Below are positions 21,191-32,394 of a DNA stretch of 64,000 bases, piece by piece (position 1 is the stretch's first letter; each line of letters begins with the position of its first letter). The position numbers were made by a program, and so were the translations under genes. The notes under the pieces were generated by a model that was not told where the DNA came from, ran no database searches, and worked only from the letters and a program-made list of their open reading frames with translations. Source of the DNA: Muscardinus avellanarius. Lineage: Eukaryota; Chordata; Mammalia; Rodentia; Gliridae. Location of the stretch: NCBI GenBank assembly GCA_963383645.1, contig OY726565.1, positions 27,490,966-27,554,965 of the forward strand, in the 5' to 3' direction.

Positions 21191-22192
21191 TTCTGTTTTT
21201 TAAATTTTAGTGGTATGAACTATGCAATGAGTTTTAAAAGTCACTTAAAACATCTTAATTTAGTTAATTATTACTACAAAATTCCATCCTATGAAGCTGG
21301 CAGGAAATTCAGTCTCAGTACTGACTGAGGTTTAATGCTCTAACTCTGCCTTCCCACACCTCCACAGCTGTGTCCTGCATGTGCACTGCCCAGCATCCAA
21401 TGCTCCTCCAGTCACCAAGCCTACGTCTGCCACGAGACAGGCTCTCTGGAGAGTCTGTCACCACACTTGAAATACGGAGGACTTGGATGAAGCTGAGGCT
21501 CTGCTCCCTTTGTCCGGCTATGGGGAAAATATTATTTAAAATATTTTCCAAACCCAGAAATCCTACCCACAAAGATACTAGAAAAGTATTATTGAAAAAG
21601 CACTAAACCTGAACGGGATGCCTATCATAGGAACTCCACTAAGAGATGGCAAAGACAAAGAAATTTCACCTAAGAAGATACAAACCATTTCATACAGGGT
21701 TTTGTAGATAAAAAGTAACCTTTCCTCAATCAAGAAGACTCAGCAGCAATAGTGTCAGACATAGTTCTTCCTAAATTCACCTGAATGATGAATTCATATG
21801 CGTTAGGAAAGTGACTTTATCCAAGGAGAAAATAAAGTACTTCTTTACGACAAGAATTATTTTTTCCATGTTTTGTGGAACATTGCTTCATTCTGGACCC
21901 TTAGCACCATATACATTTTGAGTTTTTAATTTCCTTTGTGAGTATAATATTCTGTTTTTAATATTTTTGCATCATATTGTTAGAACAAATTAACTCACTA
22001 GAGTTTGTAATGTGTCTATAATCATTGCTTGTATTTCATCACTGCCGTTTGGTAGATGTTTCCCCCTGTTTTAAATTGCTTTCTTTATTCTCTTTTTGTC
22101 CTTCTCAACTCTGGGAAGCCTGTGACTCACTCTTTTCTCAATTACTTCATTCTTTTCTTTTTCTTCTTTACTTTTCTTCCTTTTTTGTTTTT
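21191..22192. other. Intronic sequence with no recognised element
   Basis: A GC-richer patch at 21320-21520 has no coding signature that I recognise. Confidence 0.45.
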
Positions 22193-22372
22193 GGTACTAG
22201 GGATTGAACCTGGGGATGTTCTACTACTGAGCTGTACCCCTAGCTTTTTTTTTTCCTTTTTTTCTTTTGAAGACAGCATCTCACTAAGTTATCACGTGCT
22301 GTTCTCATTCTTACAAACCTTTTGTCTCATCCTCCCAAGTACTGGGATTCAAAGGGCATGTTACCACGTGAC
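22193..22372 (-). repeat. B1-ID dimeric SINE, diverged
   Basis: GGTACTAGGGATTGAACCTGGG opens the ID half. The B1 half is badly degraded. Confidence 0.8.
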
Positions 22373-22407
22373 TTTTTTGCCTGTCTCATTTTAAAGTAAC
22401 CTTTGAA

Positions 22408-22619
22408 GGCAGGCGTGGTGGCGCACGCTTGTAATCCCCGCGCTTGGGAGGTGGAGACAGGAGGATCGCGCAGGTTCGAAGCCAGCCGTGCTGGCGTAAG
22501 AGACCCTGTTTCAAAAATATAAAATAGGTCTGGGAGTATAGCCCGGAGGAAGAAGGGCTTCCAGGAACCCCAGTACCACACACACACACACACACACACA
22601 CAAATAAATAAATAAAAAT
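22408..22619 (+). repeat. B1-ID dimeric SINE, young subtype with (CA)n tail
   Basis: A perfect 15-bp target duplication AAAGTAACCTTTGAA flanks it (22393-22407 and 22620-22634). It carries the CGCGCTTGGGAGG and GGGCTTCCAGGAACCCCAG subtype marks. Confidence 0.97.
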
Positions 22620-22799
22620 AAAGTAACCTTTGAAAACTTAAAGTTTGGTGGTGGGAATTTCACAAGTAGCCATTTATAAATATCTGTTATTATATTATTA
22701 TCTCCAAAGTATGATAATGTTCTCTAAGTCACTCAACAACTTGTGAATCTATGTTGAGAAATGGCTTATAAGTTCTACTACATGGTAGAACAAATAGTT

Positions 22800-23036
22800 T
22801 TGTTGTTGTTGGGGCTTGTGTGGGGGGGGTGGGGGGTACTGGGGATGGAACCCAGGGCCTTTCTACCTCCAGGCTACATTTCCCATACTATTTTATATTT
22901 TACTTGGAAACAGGGTCTCACTAAGTTGCTGAGAGTCTCACTAAGTAGCTGAGGCTGGCTTCGAACCTGTGCGATCCTCCCATCTCAACCTCTCAAGTGC
23001 TGGGATTATAAGCATGCGCCACCAAGCCCAGTTGTT
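22800..23036 (-). repeat. B1-ID dimeric SINE with G-run
   Basis: A TGGGGGGGGTGGGGGG run precedes GGTACTGGGGATGGAACCC. The B1 half is complete to CCAAGCCCAG. Confidence 0.93.
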
Positions 23037-23247
23037 TTGTTAGTTTTAAGAGATTGCTTTGCCTTGGGTGAAGGCAACAGTGACACACTGGTGGTTGGGT
23101 CATCTTGGAGCTTTATGACCTGGAAAAATAATTACTTCCTCTCTGGATTAATTTTCTTACTTATTTCTTAAAGCTACTAAACTGTTAAGCAGATAAACAG
23201 TAAGAAATTTATGGTGTTAGAAAATTATATTTTACAAATATAGTGTT

Positions 23248-23473
23248 TTTGTTTTGTTTTGTTTTGTTTTGTTTGTAGTACTGGGGATGGAACCCAGGGG
23301 CATTCTACCTCTGAGCTACACCTCCAGCACTATTTATTCTTTTATTTTGAAGCAGGTTCTCTCTATGTTGCAGATGGCCTCACTACGTTGCTGAGGCTGG
23401 TCAAGAACCCATGATCCTCCTGTCTCAATCTCCCAAGTACTTAGATTATAAGAATGCACCACCATGCCTGGCA
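23248..23473 (-). repeat. B1-ID dimeric SINE with (TTTTG)n tail
   Basis: A complete antisense copy from (TTTTG)5 to CACCATGCCTGGC. Confidence 0.94.
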
Positions 23474-23485
23474 GAACTAAAGTTT

Positions 23486-23719
23486 GTTTTTGTTTTTTGT
23501 TTTTTGGGAGTTTTTTGAAGGTCTGGGGATGGAACCCAGGGTCATTCGACCTCCGAGCTCCTGCCCCTCCCCTATTTTTTTATTCTTTATTTTGAAACCG
23601 GGTCTCACTGAGTTGTGGAGGGCCTCACTAAGTAGCTGAGGCTGTCCGCGAACTGTGATCCTCCGGTCTCAGCCTCCCGAATGCTGGGATTACAAGCGTG
23701 CACCACCACGCCTGGCAGA
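23486..23719 (-). repeat. B1-ID dimeric SINE
   Basis: It lies in tandem orientation with the previous SINE, 12 bases away, and is complete to CACCACGCCTGGC. Confidence 0.94.
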
Positions 23720-24583
23720 CATAAAGTTTTTTAAATTAATAGTTTCATCCGAATGATTAAGGTTATAAAAATACAAAGAACAAATTAAGCCTTGAACAGA
23801 TCTGGTCATCTAATGCAGTTGGGCCACTATTTAATTTTTTCTCTCTTAAAACAGATTAAACCATATTTTTCTCTCCTTGAAAACCACTAAAAGAATGGAC
23901 AATATTCGACTCTGTTAGGTTTTAATATTTATAGCATAATTTTATTGCATCCAAATATGACATTAAGACTACCTTACCAAATAGTTGCAAAAAGCATCCA
24001 TTAATTATAATAAGCAAAATGTGTCCTAGACATTCACAGTGAAAAACTGGAAAACTTGTTGCTTATGATTTCTGTTCAAATATTGTAACATATGCCCTTT
24101 CTATGAATTCTCCTTTATAAGTTTCTTTTCTACAGAAATATTTTCAGGACGAAATAATCTAGAGCCTTGGAAAATAATTAGAATTAAAAGCCATTTTAAC
24201 CAGTTAATTTTTATTATTAGATATTTCCACAGATTTTGTTTCAATATCCTGAAAAAATTCATCTTTTTTGTTATCTTGCTATTTTGAAGATTACATTATT
24301 TTTCTTTCTGCATGGCCTCAAATGCTCTAGTTAAGTGATTATTTCAGAAATTTTATTTCATGTGATTGAATGACATTTAGTTTTATGTGGTATAAGCCAT
24401 TCTCATCTACTTTTTTTCTGAATTTATTATTTTGTATACCAGCTTCATTTTCAGACAAAAGCATTTTTACCTTATTCGTTTATTTACTCCTTTGCTGTGA
24501 GGTTTGGTTATCTTAGAGTCAATATTTTGTCATTGTTACTATTATGCAACTAAGCACAAATTGTGTACATTCACATCCATTTT
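23720..24583. other. AT-rich intronic sequence
   Basis: No gene or recognised mobile element is visible. Confidence 0.5.
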
Positions 24584-24597
24584 AAAGTAGAATATCA

Positions 24598-24815
24598 GCC
24601 CGGCGTGGTGGCGCACGCTTGTAATCCCTGTGCTTGGGAGGCTGAGACAGGAGGATCGCACAGTTTTGAAGCCAGCCTCAGCTACTTAGTGAGGCTTTCA
24701 GCAACTTAGTGAGACCCTGTTTCCAAATAAAATATTAAAAAATTCTGGGAGTATAGCCTGGAGGTAGAAAGCCTCTAGGTTCCACCCTTAGTACCACAAA
24801 AAAATAAAATAAAAT
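24598..24815 (+). repeat. B1-ID dimeric SINE
   Basis: A perfect 14-bp target duplication AAAGTAGAATATCA flanks it (24584-24597 and 24816-24829). Confidence 0.97.
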
Positions 24816-25145
24816 AAAGTAGAATATCAAGGTAGAAAGTAATTATAGAAGTAGGTCATAATGATTGATAATCTCCTTAGAGACATGTGTTTTCAAGATA
24901 CTGCTAAGTTCCATTAGAGAAGCATCAATGATATTTTATTACTGTACATTTTTTATCTTAGAGTTTATTTTTGTTAGAATTTATTCTCCCTTAAACAACA
25001 CATTGTGTTAAAATATGTTAGCCATTTAACAAGTAGAGACAAAATTCATGTCCACAGATTATCTGTTAAATTTATAAAAATGTTTATCTTTGAGGAAAAT
25101 AATATTTTTAAATCCACAAAAATAAACAGAAAGATGACAAGTCAA

Positions 25146-25341
25146 TTTTTTTTTTCTTTTCGGTACCAAGTGTTGAATGCAGGGGCATTCTACCTCTGAA
25201 CTATAGCTCCAGCCTTTTTTTATTTTTTTATTTTGAAACAGGGTTTTGCTAAGTTGCCGAGGCTAATCTTGAACCTGTAATCCTCCCGTCTTAGCTTCCC
25301 AAGCACAGGAATTACAAATGTGTGCCACACACCTGGCTAAG
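25146..25341 (-). repeat. B1-ID dimeric SINE, diverged
   Basis: The ID half reads TACCAAGTGTTGAATGCAGGGG. The B1 half ends GCCACACACCTGGC. Confidence 0.88.
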
Positions 25342-26270
25342 ACAATTATTTTTAAAACATAGAAATTGACAAACTTTTTTAAGTTGAAAGACTCCCCAGA
25401 ATATGAAATGTTAAAGATTATTTTAAAAATTGACAGTTCAGATATGACAAAGTTAAAAATGAGAAGGTGTCCTAAAAAAGAAATAGGAATTGAACAATTT
25501 GGTTCCTCTGACATTGATTAATTACCTGTAATGTTCTTAATGTATCTTTTTTGACTCTTGCTTTTTTTTAGTGGAGAGAGAACTCTCCCCTACATCTGCT
25601 GATAATACAAGTTGTAATTAGCAAAGAGAAGTTAATCAATCTTCATTCTCCAGCATTCAAGAAGTTGTCGTCTTCTTGTAGTGAGCAGAGTAGAAAGTGG
25701 ACCAGTTTTTCCTGAAAACAAATCAAGAAAATAAGGACCTAAATGTGACCAAATTTGCCTTAGTAAAAGTTTCACACATCATTTGAAAATATATTCAATT
25801 GTGAAGGCAGAAATTTTTGCGTATCATATATATATATTTACTTTTATGTGTGGTACTAGGAATTGAACCCAGGGGTGATCTAATATGCTTTAATGTTGAT
25901 ATCATTATTATCTAGGAAAATACAAAGATATGTTAAGTTTGAGTTTGGAAATATAACATAAGACCTGACTTCATGAGTTTTGTGACTTAGGATGACACAT
26001 GTAACCACATTGAGTCTCAGTTTCTCATTCATAGTGGGGTTAATATTCTGCCCTCTGAGTGTTTGGAGGCTGATTACTAGCAGTTATAAAGAATGTGCTT
26101 AACATGATGTACATTGTAACTTCCCAAATAGAGGTCAATTTGTGTATTTATGTATTTATTTTGTATAACACTATCATATCACAAGTCAGTAGAACTGAAG
26201 ACTGAAGTAGACAGAGATGGGGACAGAATCTTTTTACTGGATGATGAGACAAAGGCAAATAGAAGCATAT
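25342..26270. other. Intronic sequence with a small ID fragment
   Basis: At 25848-25880 GTGGTACTAGGAATTGAACCCAGGGG is the end of an antisense ID half only. The rest has no recognised element. Confidence 0.5.
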
Positions 26271-26271
26271 T

Positions 26272-26470
26272 AGAGCTGGCGTGATAGCACAAACCTGCAA
26301 TTCCAGTACTTGGGAGGCTAAGACAGGAGGATCCCGGGCTTGAGGCCACCTTCATCAACTTGGTGACACCCTGTTTCAATGTAAGAAATAAAAAGGGATG
26401 AGAGGGCATTCTAGCTCAGAGTTAGAATGCCCCTGGGTTCAATACTCAGGACCACACAAACACACAAATA
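26272..26470 (+). repeat. B1-ID dimeric SINE, diverged
   Basis: GAGCTGGCGTGATAGCACAA starts the B1 half and TCTAGCTCAGAGTTAGAATG the ID half. Confidence 0.88.
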
Positions 26471-26708
26471 AAGATAGGTAGATAGATTAGATGCAAATAC
26501 TTATTCAAGAAAGTCTAACTACAGTTAAGAGAAGCTTTGAAAAATGAGAAAAGAGAAAATAGGGATATGGACAGAAAAGAGAAAATATCCCCAAATTATT
26601 AAGCATAATTATTGAGAAAAAGCCTCACACAAAGATATAACTGGGTAAAATTTGTTACCCAAATATGAACAGGAGAGCAATAAAAGGATTCAGAAAATTG
26701 AGTGTGCA

Positions 26709-26876
26709 GGCAGTCACCTATGCTCACAGCTACTTAGGATGCTAAGGGAGGAGGATCTCAACTTCAAACCAGCCTCAGCAATTGAGCTAGATCGGTCAGA
26801 ATAAAAAACAAAAAGGCTGGGCATGTAACTCAGAAATAAAGCAGTTCTGTGCTCAGTCCCAAGTACTGAGAACAGA
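26709..26876 (+). repeat. B1-ID dimeric SINE, strongly diverged
   Basis: AGGAGGATCTCAACTTCAAACC and GGCTGGGCATGTAACTCAGAAA mark the two halves. Confidence 0.75.
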
Positions 26877-26935
26877 GGTTTGGGGAAAGTGTTTACATAC
26901 AAGAAAAAGAAGCAAGAAAATGAAAATATTTTTTA

Positions 26936-27115
26936 TATAATTTTTATTTTTTTATTTTTATTTTTTTATTAATTTATTTTTTAAATTGGTGCATTGTAGT
27001 CATATATCAATCACATTGGAGTACAAGACTTGAGAGGATATACAAGCACACATCATCCAATTAGCCCTCCTCCAGCCCCCATCCCATTCCCTCCCCCTCC
27101 CTCCATCCCACGCTT
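26936..27115 (-). repeat. L1-like 3' terminus and A-rich tail of the composite element
   Basis: The minus-strand text GGGATGGAGGGAGGGGGAGG...GACTACAATGCACCAAT matches the L1 3' end seen in sense at 31120-31240. The A-rich tail is interrupted by T and AT. Confidence 0.85.
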
Positions 27116-27379
27116 CTTTGGTGATTTACTTTGATACATTTGTTTATGTACCTCCTGCGTTTTAAAGAGGCTCCGTCCTCCAGTATTACATACCCTCTGA
27201 TTGGTCACATTAGTTGCTTCACTATAGGGCCCTTTCTATAGCTCAACCTCTTCCTGTTGCCCTTTTCCTCCTAGTTATTGCTGATTAAGAGAAGTGTCTG
27301 ATTTATATTTTCTGCGATATTTCTCTGTGCATGCTGCGTTGCAAGTACCGATCCCACTCTTGATGGTCCCAGTAGTGGC

Positions 27380-29320
27380 CTGGCTACTCAGTGGACTGAT
27401 CCAGACCTCGCTGGCTCAAGCAGCGGCCTTGCCTCATGGGAGGCTCCAGGTCTAGTCTCGCTGGCCCCTGCACCGGTCTAACCCCTAAGCTGGCTTCGGT
27501 CCTGGCCTTGGAAGCCGCAGGAGTGGCCTTGCCTCACGGCAGGCTCCAATGCCGGCCTTGCTGGCCCCAGCATCGGCCTCACCCCTTGGCAGGCTCCAAT
27601 CCCGGGCTCAGAGGCCTCAGTACCAGCCTTGCCTCATGGCAGGCTCCGGTGCCGGCCTCGCTGGCCCCAGCACCGGCCTAACCCCTCGGCAGGTTCCGTT
27701 CCCGGGTTAGGAGGCCCCAGCACTGGCCATGTCTCACGGCAGGCTCCGATGCTGGCATCGCATCATGGCAGGCTCCGATGCCGGCCTTGCTGGCCCCAGC
27801 ATCGGCCTCACCCCTCGGCAGGTTCCAATCCTGGGCTCGGAGGCCCCAGCACCAGCCTTGCCTCATGGCAGGCTGCGATGCCGGCCTCACTGGCTCCAGC
27901 ACCGGCCTAACCCCTCAGCAGGCTCTTATCCTGGCCTAGGAGGCCCCAGTATCGGCCTTACTTCACGGCTGGCCCCGATGCCAGCCTCACTGGCCCCAGC
28001 ACCTTCCTAACCCCTCGGCAGGCTCTTATCCTGGCCTCGGAGGCCCCAGTACTGGCCTTGCCTCACGGCAGGCTCCGATGCCGGCCTCACTGGCCCCAGC
28101 ACCGGCCTAACCCCTCGGCAGGCTCTTATCCTGGCCTCGAGGCCCCAGTACTGGCCTTGCCTCAACGCAGGCTCCGATACCGGCCTCACTGGCCCCAGCA
28201 CTGGCCTAACCCCTCGGCAGGCTCCGATCCCGGCCTAGGAGGCCCCAGCACTGGTCATGCCTCAAGGCAGGCTCTGATGCCGGCCTCGCTGGCCCCAGCA
28301 CCGGCCTAACCCCTCGGCAGGCTCTTATCCTGGCCTCGGAGGCCCCAGTACCGGTCTTGCCTCACGGCAGGCTCCAGTGCCGGCCTCACTGGCCCCAGCA
28401 CCAGCCTAACCCCTCGGCAGGCTCTTATCCTGGCCTCGAGGCCCCAGTACCGGCCTTGCCTCAAGGCAGGCTCCGATGCCGGCCTCGCTGGCCCCAGCAC
28501 CGGCCTAACCCCTCGGCAGGCTCCGATCCCGGCCTCGGACACCCCAGCACTGGTCATGCCTCACGGCAGGCTCCGATGCCGGCCTCGTTGGCCCCAGCAC
28601 CGGCCTAACCTCTCGGCAGGCTCTTAATCCTGGCATCGGAGGCCCCAGTATCGGCCTTGCCTCACGGCAGGCTCCGATACCAGCCTCGCTGGTCCCAGCA
28701 CCGGCCTAACCCCTCGGCAGGCTCTTATCCTGGCCTTGGAGGCCCCAGTACCGGCCTTGCCTCACAGCAGGCTCCGATGCTGGCCTCGCTGGCCCCAGCA
28801 CCGGCCTAACCCCTCAGCAGGCTCTTATTCTGGCCTCAAGGCCCCAGTACCGGCCTTGCCTCAAGGCAGTCTCCGATGCCGGCCTCACTGGCCCCAGCAC
28901 CGGCCTAACCCCTCGGCAGGCTCTTATCCCGGCCTTGAGGGCCCAGCACTGGTCATGCCTCATGGCAGGCTCCGATGCCGGCCTCGCTGGCCCCAGCACC
29001 GGCCTAACACCTCGGCAGGCTCTTATCCTGGCCTCGGAGGCCCCAGTACCGGCCTTGCCTCACGGTAGGCTCCGATGCCGGCCTCGCTGACCCCAGCACC
29101 GGCCTAACACCTCAGCAAGTTCCGGACCCGACCTCGGAGGCCCTAGCACAAGCCTTGCCTCACGGCAGGCTCCAATGCCGGCCTCGCGGGCTCTAGCATC
29201 GGTCTAACCCCTCTGCAGGTTCCAATCTCGGCTACGGAGGCCTCAGTAGTGGCCTTGCCTCACAGCAAGCTCCGATGTTGGCCACTGGCTCTGGTGCCCG
29301 CCTAACCCCTCAGCAGGTTC
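27380..29320 (-). repeat. VNTR: about 19 units of 100 bp, each two 50-bp monomers
   Basis: The anchor phrase CCGGCCTAACCCCTCGGCAGG and variants recurs at about 27470, 27571, 27671, 27800, 27898, 28002, 28101, 28198, 28300, 28400, 28498, 28600, 28699, 28799, 28897, 28997, 29097, 29196 and 29292. Each unit has two related half-units, one with CGGCCTAACCCCTCGGCAGGCTCTTAT and one with CGGCCTTGCCTCACGGCAGGCTCCGAT. Spacing is 96-102 bp except one step of 129 bp. ORFs of 60-110 codons through it on both strands are by-products of GC-rich repeats. Confidence 0.95.
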
Positions 29321-29329
29321 CGATCACTG

Positions 29330-29816
29330 TCTCTGTGGCTATTATTTCAAAGGTTCCAGGTGTAATGTATCAGATCTCTGCCTCCCCTGAGTATTGGCCA
29401 CTGGCATTGCCACTGCCTCCACCGTTTCAAATCCTTCCCAGGCTCTTTTTCCACTCTGAATGTTGTCCAGTGTTCCTAAGCATGCGTGATGGTAGCATTC
29501 GCCATTTGGTGTAATTTCTCCAAAAAAATAAAGTTGGTAAGATCAGGTTTCTGCTTCTCCTGAATACAAGTCTCCACCACCATCGCGGAGAACTCTTTCA
29601 ACACCGCATTTCTCCTTGGTCTCCACTAAACTCTCTCCTTATATGTGATGTCTGAGATTCTTAACAATATAGAGAAATAGCAGTCCTCTTTCACGACGAA
29701 TTTTTCCATAAGTTCCAGTGCATTTAGATAAGTTTTGTCTGCATCTCCAGTGTCCTGGCATCCATAACGGCTTTTTTATCTCCTCTCCGATATTTTTCTT
29801 TATCTTTTTCTGTTCT
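29330..29816 (-). other. Unique block between the two repeat arrays of the composite element
   Basis: It is not GC-extreme and holds no long frame. On the minus strand it includes GGAGAAGCAGAAACCTGATC and a purine-rich GGAGAGGAGATAAAAAAG. I could not identify a parent family; a retroviral LTR piece is one possibility. Confidence 0.45.
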
Positions 29817-30331
29817 GGGCCCGGTTTCTCCAGGGGTCTGGCGTGCTACTCGCAGTTCGGCCCGGGGCCCAGAGTCCCACGACCCGGGCCCCAGCTGGCG
29901 TGCCCGTGCGCGACCCCCGCCCAGAACCCAGCATCTTACTGGGACTGGTTTCTCCAGGGGTCTGGCGTGCTACTCGCAGTTCGCCCGGGGCCCAGAGTCC
30001 TGCGACCCGGGCCCCAGCTGGCGTGCCCCGCGCGCGACCCCCGCCCAGAACCCAGCGTCTTACTGGGCCTGGTTTCTCCGGGGGTCTGGCGTGCTACGCG
30101 CAGTTAGGCCCGGGGCCCAGAGTCCCGCAACCCGGGCCCCAGCTGGCATGCCCCGCGCGCGACCCCCGCCCAGAACCCAGCATCTTACTGGGCCTGGTTT
30201 CTCCAGGGGTCTGGCGTGCTACTCGCAGTTCGCCCGGGGCCCAGAGTAGCGCAACCCGGGCCCCAGCTGGCGTGCCCCGCGACCCCCGCCCAGAACCCAG
30301 CATCTTACTGGGCCTGGTTTCTCCAGAGGTC
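29817..30331 (-). repeat. GC/CpG-rich 124-bp tandem array at the 5' end of the composite element
   Basis: The phrase TCTCCAGGGGTCTGGCGTGCTAC or variants starts at 29827, 29951, 30075, 30200 and 30320, giving steps of 124, 124, 125 and 120. The units contain CGCGCGCGACCCCCGCCC and CCCGGGCCCCAGCTGGCG, so many CpGs. Position at the 5' end of a retroelement suggests a promoter array like rodent L1 monomers. Promoter activity is inferred. Confidence 0.93.
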
Positions 30332-30342
30332 TGAAAATATTT

Positions 30343-30586
30343 ATTTATTTATTTATTTATTTATTTGTTTATTTATTTATTTCCTTTTGCGGAACTAGAA
30401 ATTGAATCTAGAGGCATTCTACCTTTGAGCTAAACACCTAGCCCTATTTCATTTTTACGTTTTGGAACCAGGTCTCACTAGGTTGCTGAGAATCTCACTA
30501 TGTTGCTCACGCTTTCCTAGAGCCTGCCATCCTCCTGTCTCAGCCTCCCAAGTACTGGGATTACAGGCACGTGCCACCACACCTTA
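30343..30586 (-). repeat. B1-ID dimeric SINE, diverged, (ATTT)n tail
   Basis: An (ATTT)n tract leads into GAACTAGAAATTGAATCTAGAGG and ends GTGCCACCACACCTTAC. The composite element inserted at its tail edge. Confidence 0.88.
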
Positions 30587-30861
30587 CTTCATTTGTCAGT
30601 GCAGAACATTAGAAGTTAATTGAAAAATATATCCTGTGTCAAGAAACAAACACTGCAAATTTGGGGTTTTGTACCTGATTGTGAATATAAAATTAACACA
30701 TTTTGTACAAAAAATATTCAGAAAGTTTACATTTACACATTCTTTATAAAGAATCACTCCCAAAGTTGGTGTAACCAAATAATCAGTTAACATTTATTAC
30801 AGGAATGAAAGTGATTTACTATGAGTTTACTGTACCACCCAAGTAAAGAAGAAAATCATGT

Positions 30862-31262
30862 GGATTTCAAAACTATGGGATATGTACACAATGGAATTTT
30901 GCCCAGCCATAAGGGAGAACAAAATTATGGCATTTACAGTGAAATGTCACAAAAAATAAGAAATCAGAGAAATGGGTAACAGGAGGAACTCTAGATGAGG
31001 AAGAGACCCTATAGAGAAGCAATTAAGGTGACATCTGAGGGGATAAGAGGGAGGATAAGGGAAATTCTTTAAAGCACATGATGTACTTAAACATATCAAA
31101 GTCAATCAGGAAGCCAAGCATGGGTAGAGGGAGGGGGAGGGAAGGGGATAGAGATTGTGTAGAGACTAATTGGGTGATGTGTATATGTATATCTTCACAA
31201 GTTTTTTATCCCATTGTAATGTATGACTACAATGTGCCAATAAAAATTTATTAAAAATAAAT
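30862..31262 (+). mobile_element. L1 3' end, 5'-truncated
   Basis: It begins in the ORF2 C terminus (GGGATATGTACACAATGGAATTTT) and continues through the ordinary 3' UTR (GGAGGAACTCTAGATGAGG) to GACTACAATGTGCCAATAAAA and an A-rich tail. It provides the local comparison for the tails of the composite and ORF1-only elements. Confidence 0.93.
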
Positions 31263-31695
31263 AAAATATATTATTACAATTTTAAAAAATCATATAATAA
31301 ATTGATATTTGAAAAACATTTGATAAAACCAACAGCCATTTTCCTTATAAAACACTAAGAAAACTAGTAATATAATAAATCTAAATATGAGTAGGGGTAT
31401 GTATCCAAAACTAATCACAAATATTTTTTCTTAAAGATGAAACATTAAAACTATATAAAAGCTCAAAAGATGATACTGATTGATTACTACTTAATTTTGG
31501 ACATTTTGGTTAATGTAATGAGACAAGAATATAAAATAATTGTATTATCATGGGGGGAAAAAGTAAGGAGGTATCTTTTTGTTGACTTTAAGCTTGTAAG
31601 CCAAAATTAAAATAAATGAAAAATGTAGTAAGGTGACTAAATATAAAAACTTTATAAAACACAGTATGTATATACCATAATTTATTCAATACTGT
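31263..31695. other. AT-rich intronic sequence
   Basis: Nothing is recognised. Confidence 0.5.
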
Positions 31696-31699
31696 TATT

Positions 31700-32230
31700 A
31701 TTATTTAAAATAATTTTTCGCACTAAGATCAACATTTACATTATATATCATTGTGCATATTTTATTACTAGTATTTTATATCTTAGGGATAAATTCCCCC
31801 TTCTAAAATGTGGCTTTCAAAATGTTTTCCACAAACCTTTCCTTAATTTAGCAATACTGAGAGTACACATTTCTCACATATTCACTAGTAATAAATGTTA
31901 ATACTTTTTATTCCTGTCAACATTATGCATATGTTAACATTTTATCATTATTTGCATTTCTTTGGCTTTTGTTAAAGTAGCGCATTGTTTTACATGTTTT
32001 GAGCCACCTGGACTTGATCTGCTAAGGTTTATTCACTCATAACCTTTGCTTACTTTTCATTGGGTTGTCCTTTTCTGGTCCATTTTAAAGTACTTTTTAT
32101 ATATTTAAATACACTAACATCTGCTAAATATACAGTTTAAACATGCATGGTATGCTTATATTTTCCAATCTGTTTGTTTTGTTTATTGATTTTTGTTTAC
32201 TTTCAGAGCTTTCTTACATTGCTTTGCTTT
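31700..32230 (-). mobile_element. Old L1 3' region fragment
   Basis: TTTTATCATTATTTGCATTTCTTTGG, CATTGGGTTGTCCTTTTCTGG and TACTTTTTATATATT follow the antisense ancient L1 ORF2 3' end in order. Confidence 0.6.
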
Positions 32231-32394
32231 TCTTGTATTAAGATGCATAGTTGTATATAAAAATTAAGTGTATGTGATCTTAATAATGCAAAATCATGAG
32301 TTTGTATGTATATGTATGTGTTCATAAAAACTACCAAAAGGGTGGACCTTGAGACTTTACATTATCTGAAGAAAGTAAATTGCTGAATAATGTG

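Larger units (their letters stand above)
26932..30331 (-). mobile_element. Composite VNTR retroelement with L1 3' tail (SVA-like architecture)
   Basis: An 11-bp duplication TGAAAATATTT flanks the block at 26921-26931 and 30332-30342. Read on the minus strand the order is: a GC- and CpG-rich array of about 124-bp units (30331-29817), a unique block (29816-29330), a VNTR of about 100-bp dimers (29320-27380), a second unique block (27379-27115), an L1-like 3' terminus of about 140 bases, then A-rich tail (26983-26936). The terminus shares CACGCTTC...CCCTCC...TGATG...GACTACAATGCACCAAT-type sequence with the sense L1 end at 31120-31240. No long protein frame is convincing. The layout (5' GC-rich repeat, VNTR of about 50-bp monomers, retroelement-derived 3' end, poly(A), target duplication) parallels primate SVA/LAVA elements moved in trans by L1. 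Origin of the unique blocks is unknown. Confidence 0.82.

Noticed and set aside
27436..29068. Many 60-110 codon frames (Pro/Arg/Gly/Ala-rich) in the VNTR on both strands
   Set aside because: They shift frame from unit to unit, exist on both strands, and come from GC-rich repeats with few stops. No start context or domain.
27380..30331. CRISPR-like regular repeats
   Set aside because: Units are head-to-tail and divergent without unique spacers, and the genome is mammalian.
29718..30334. Frames of 129 and 163 codons through the 124-bp array
   Set aside because: Overlapping frames of repeat translation. The unit length is not a multiple of three, so the frame cycles.
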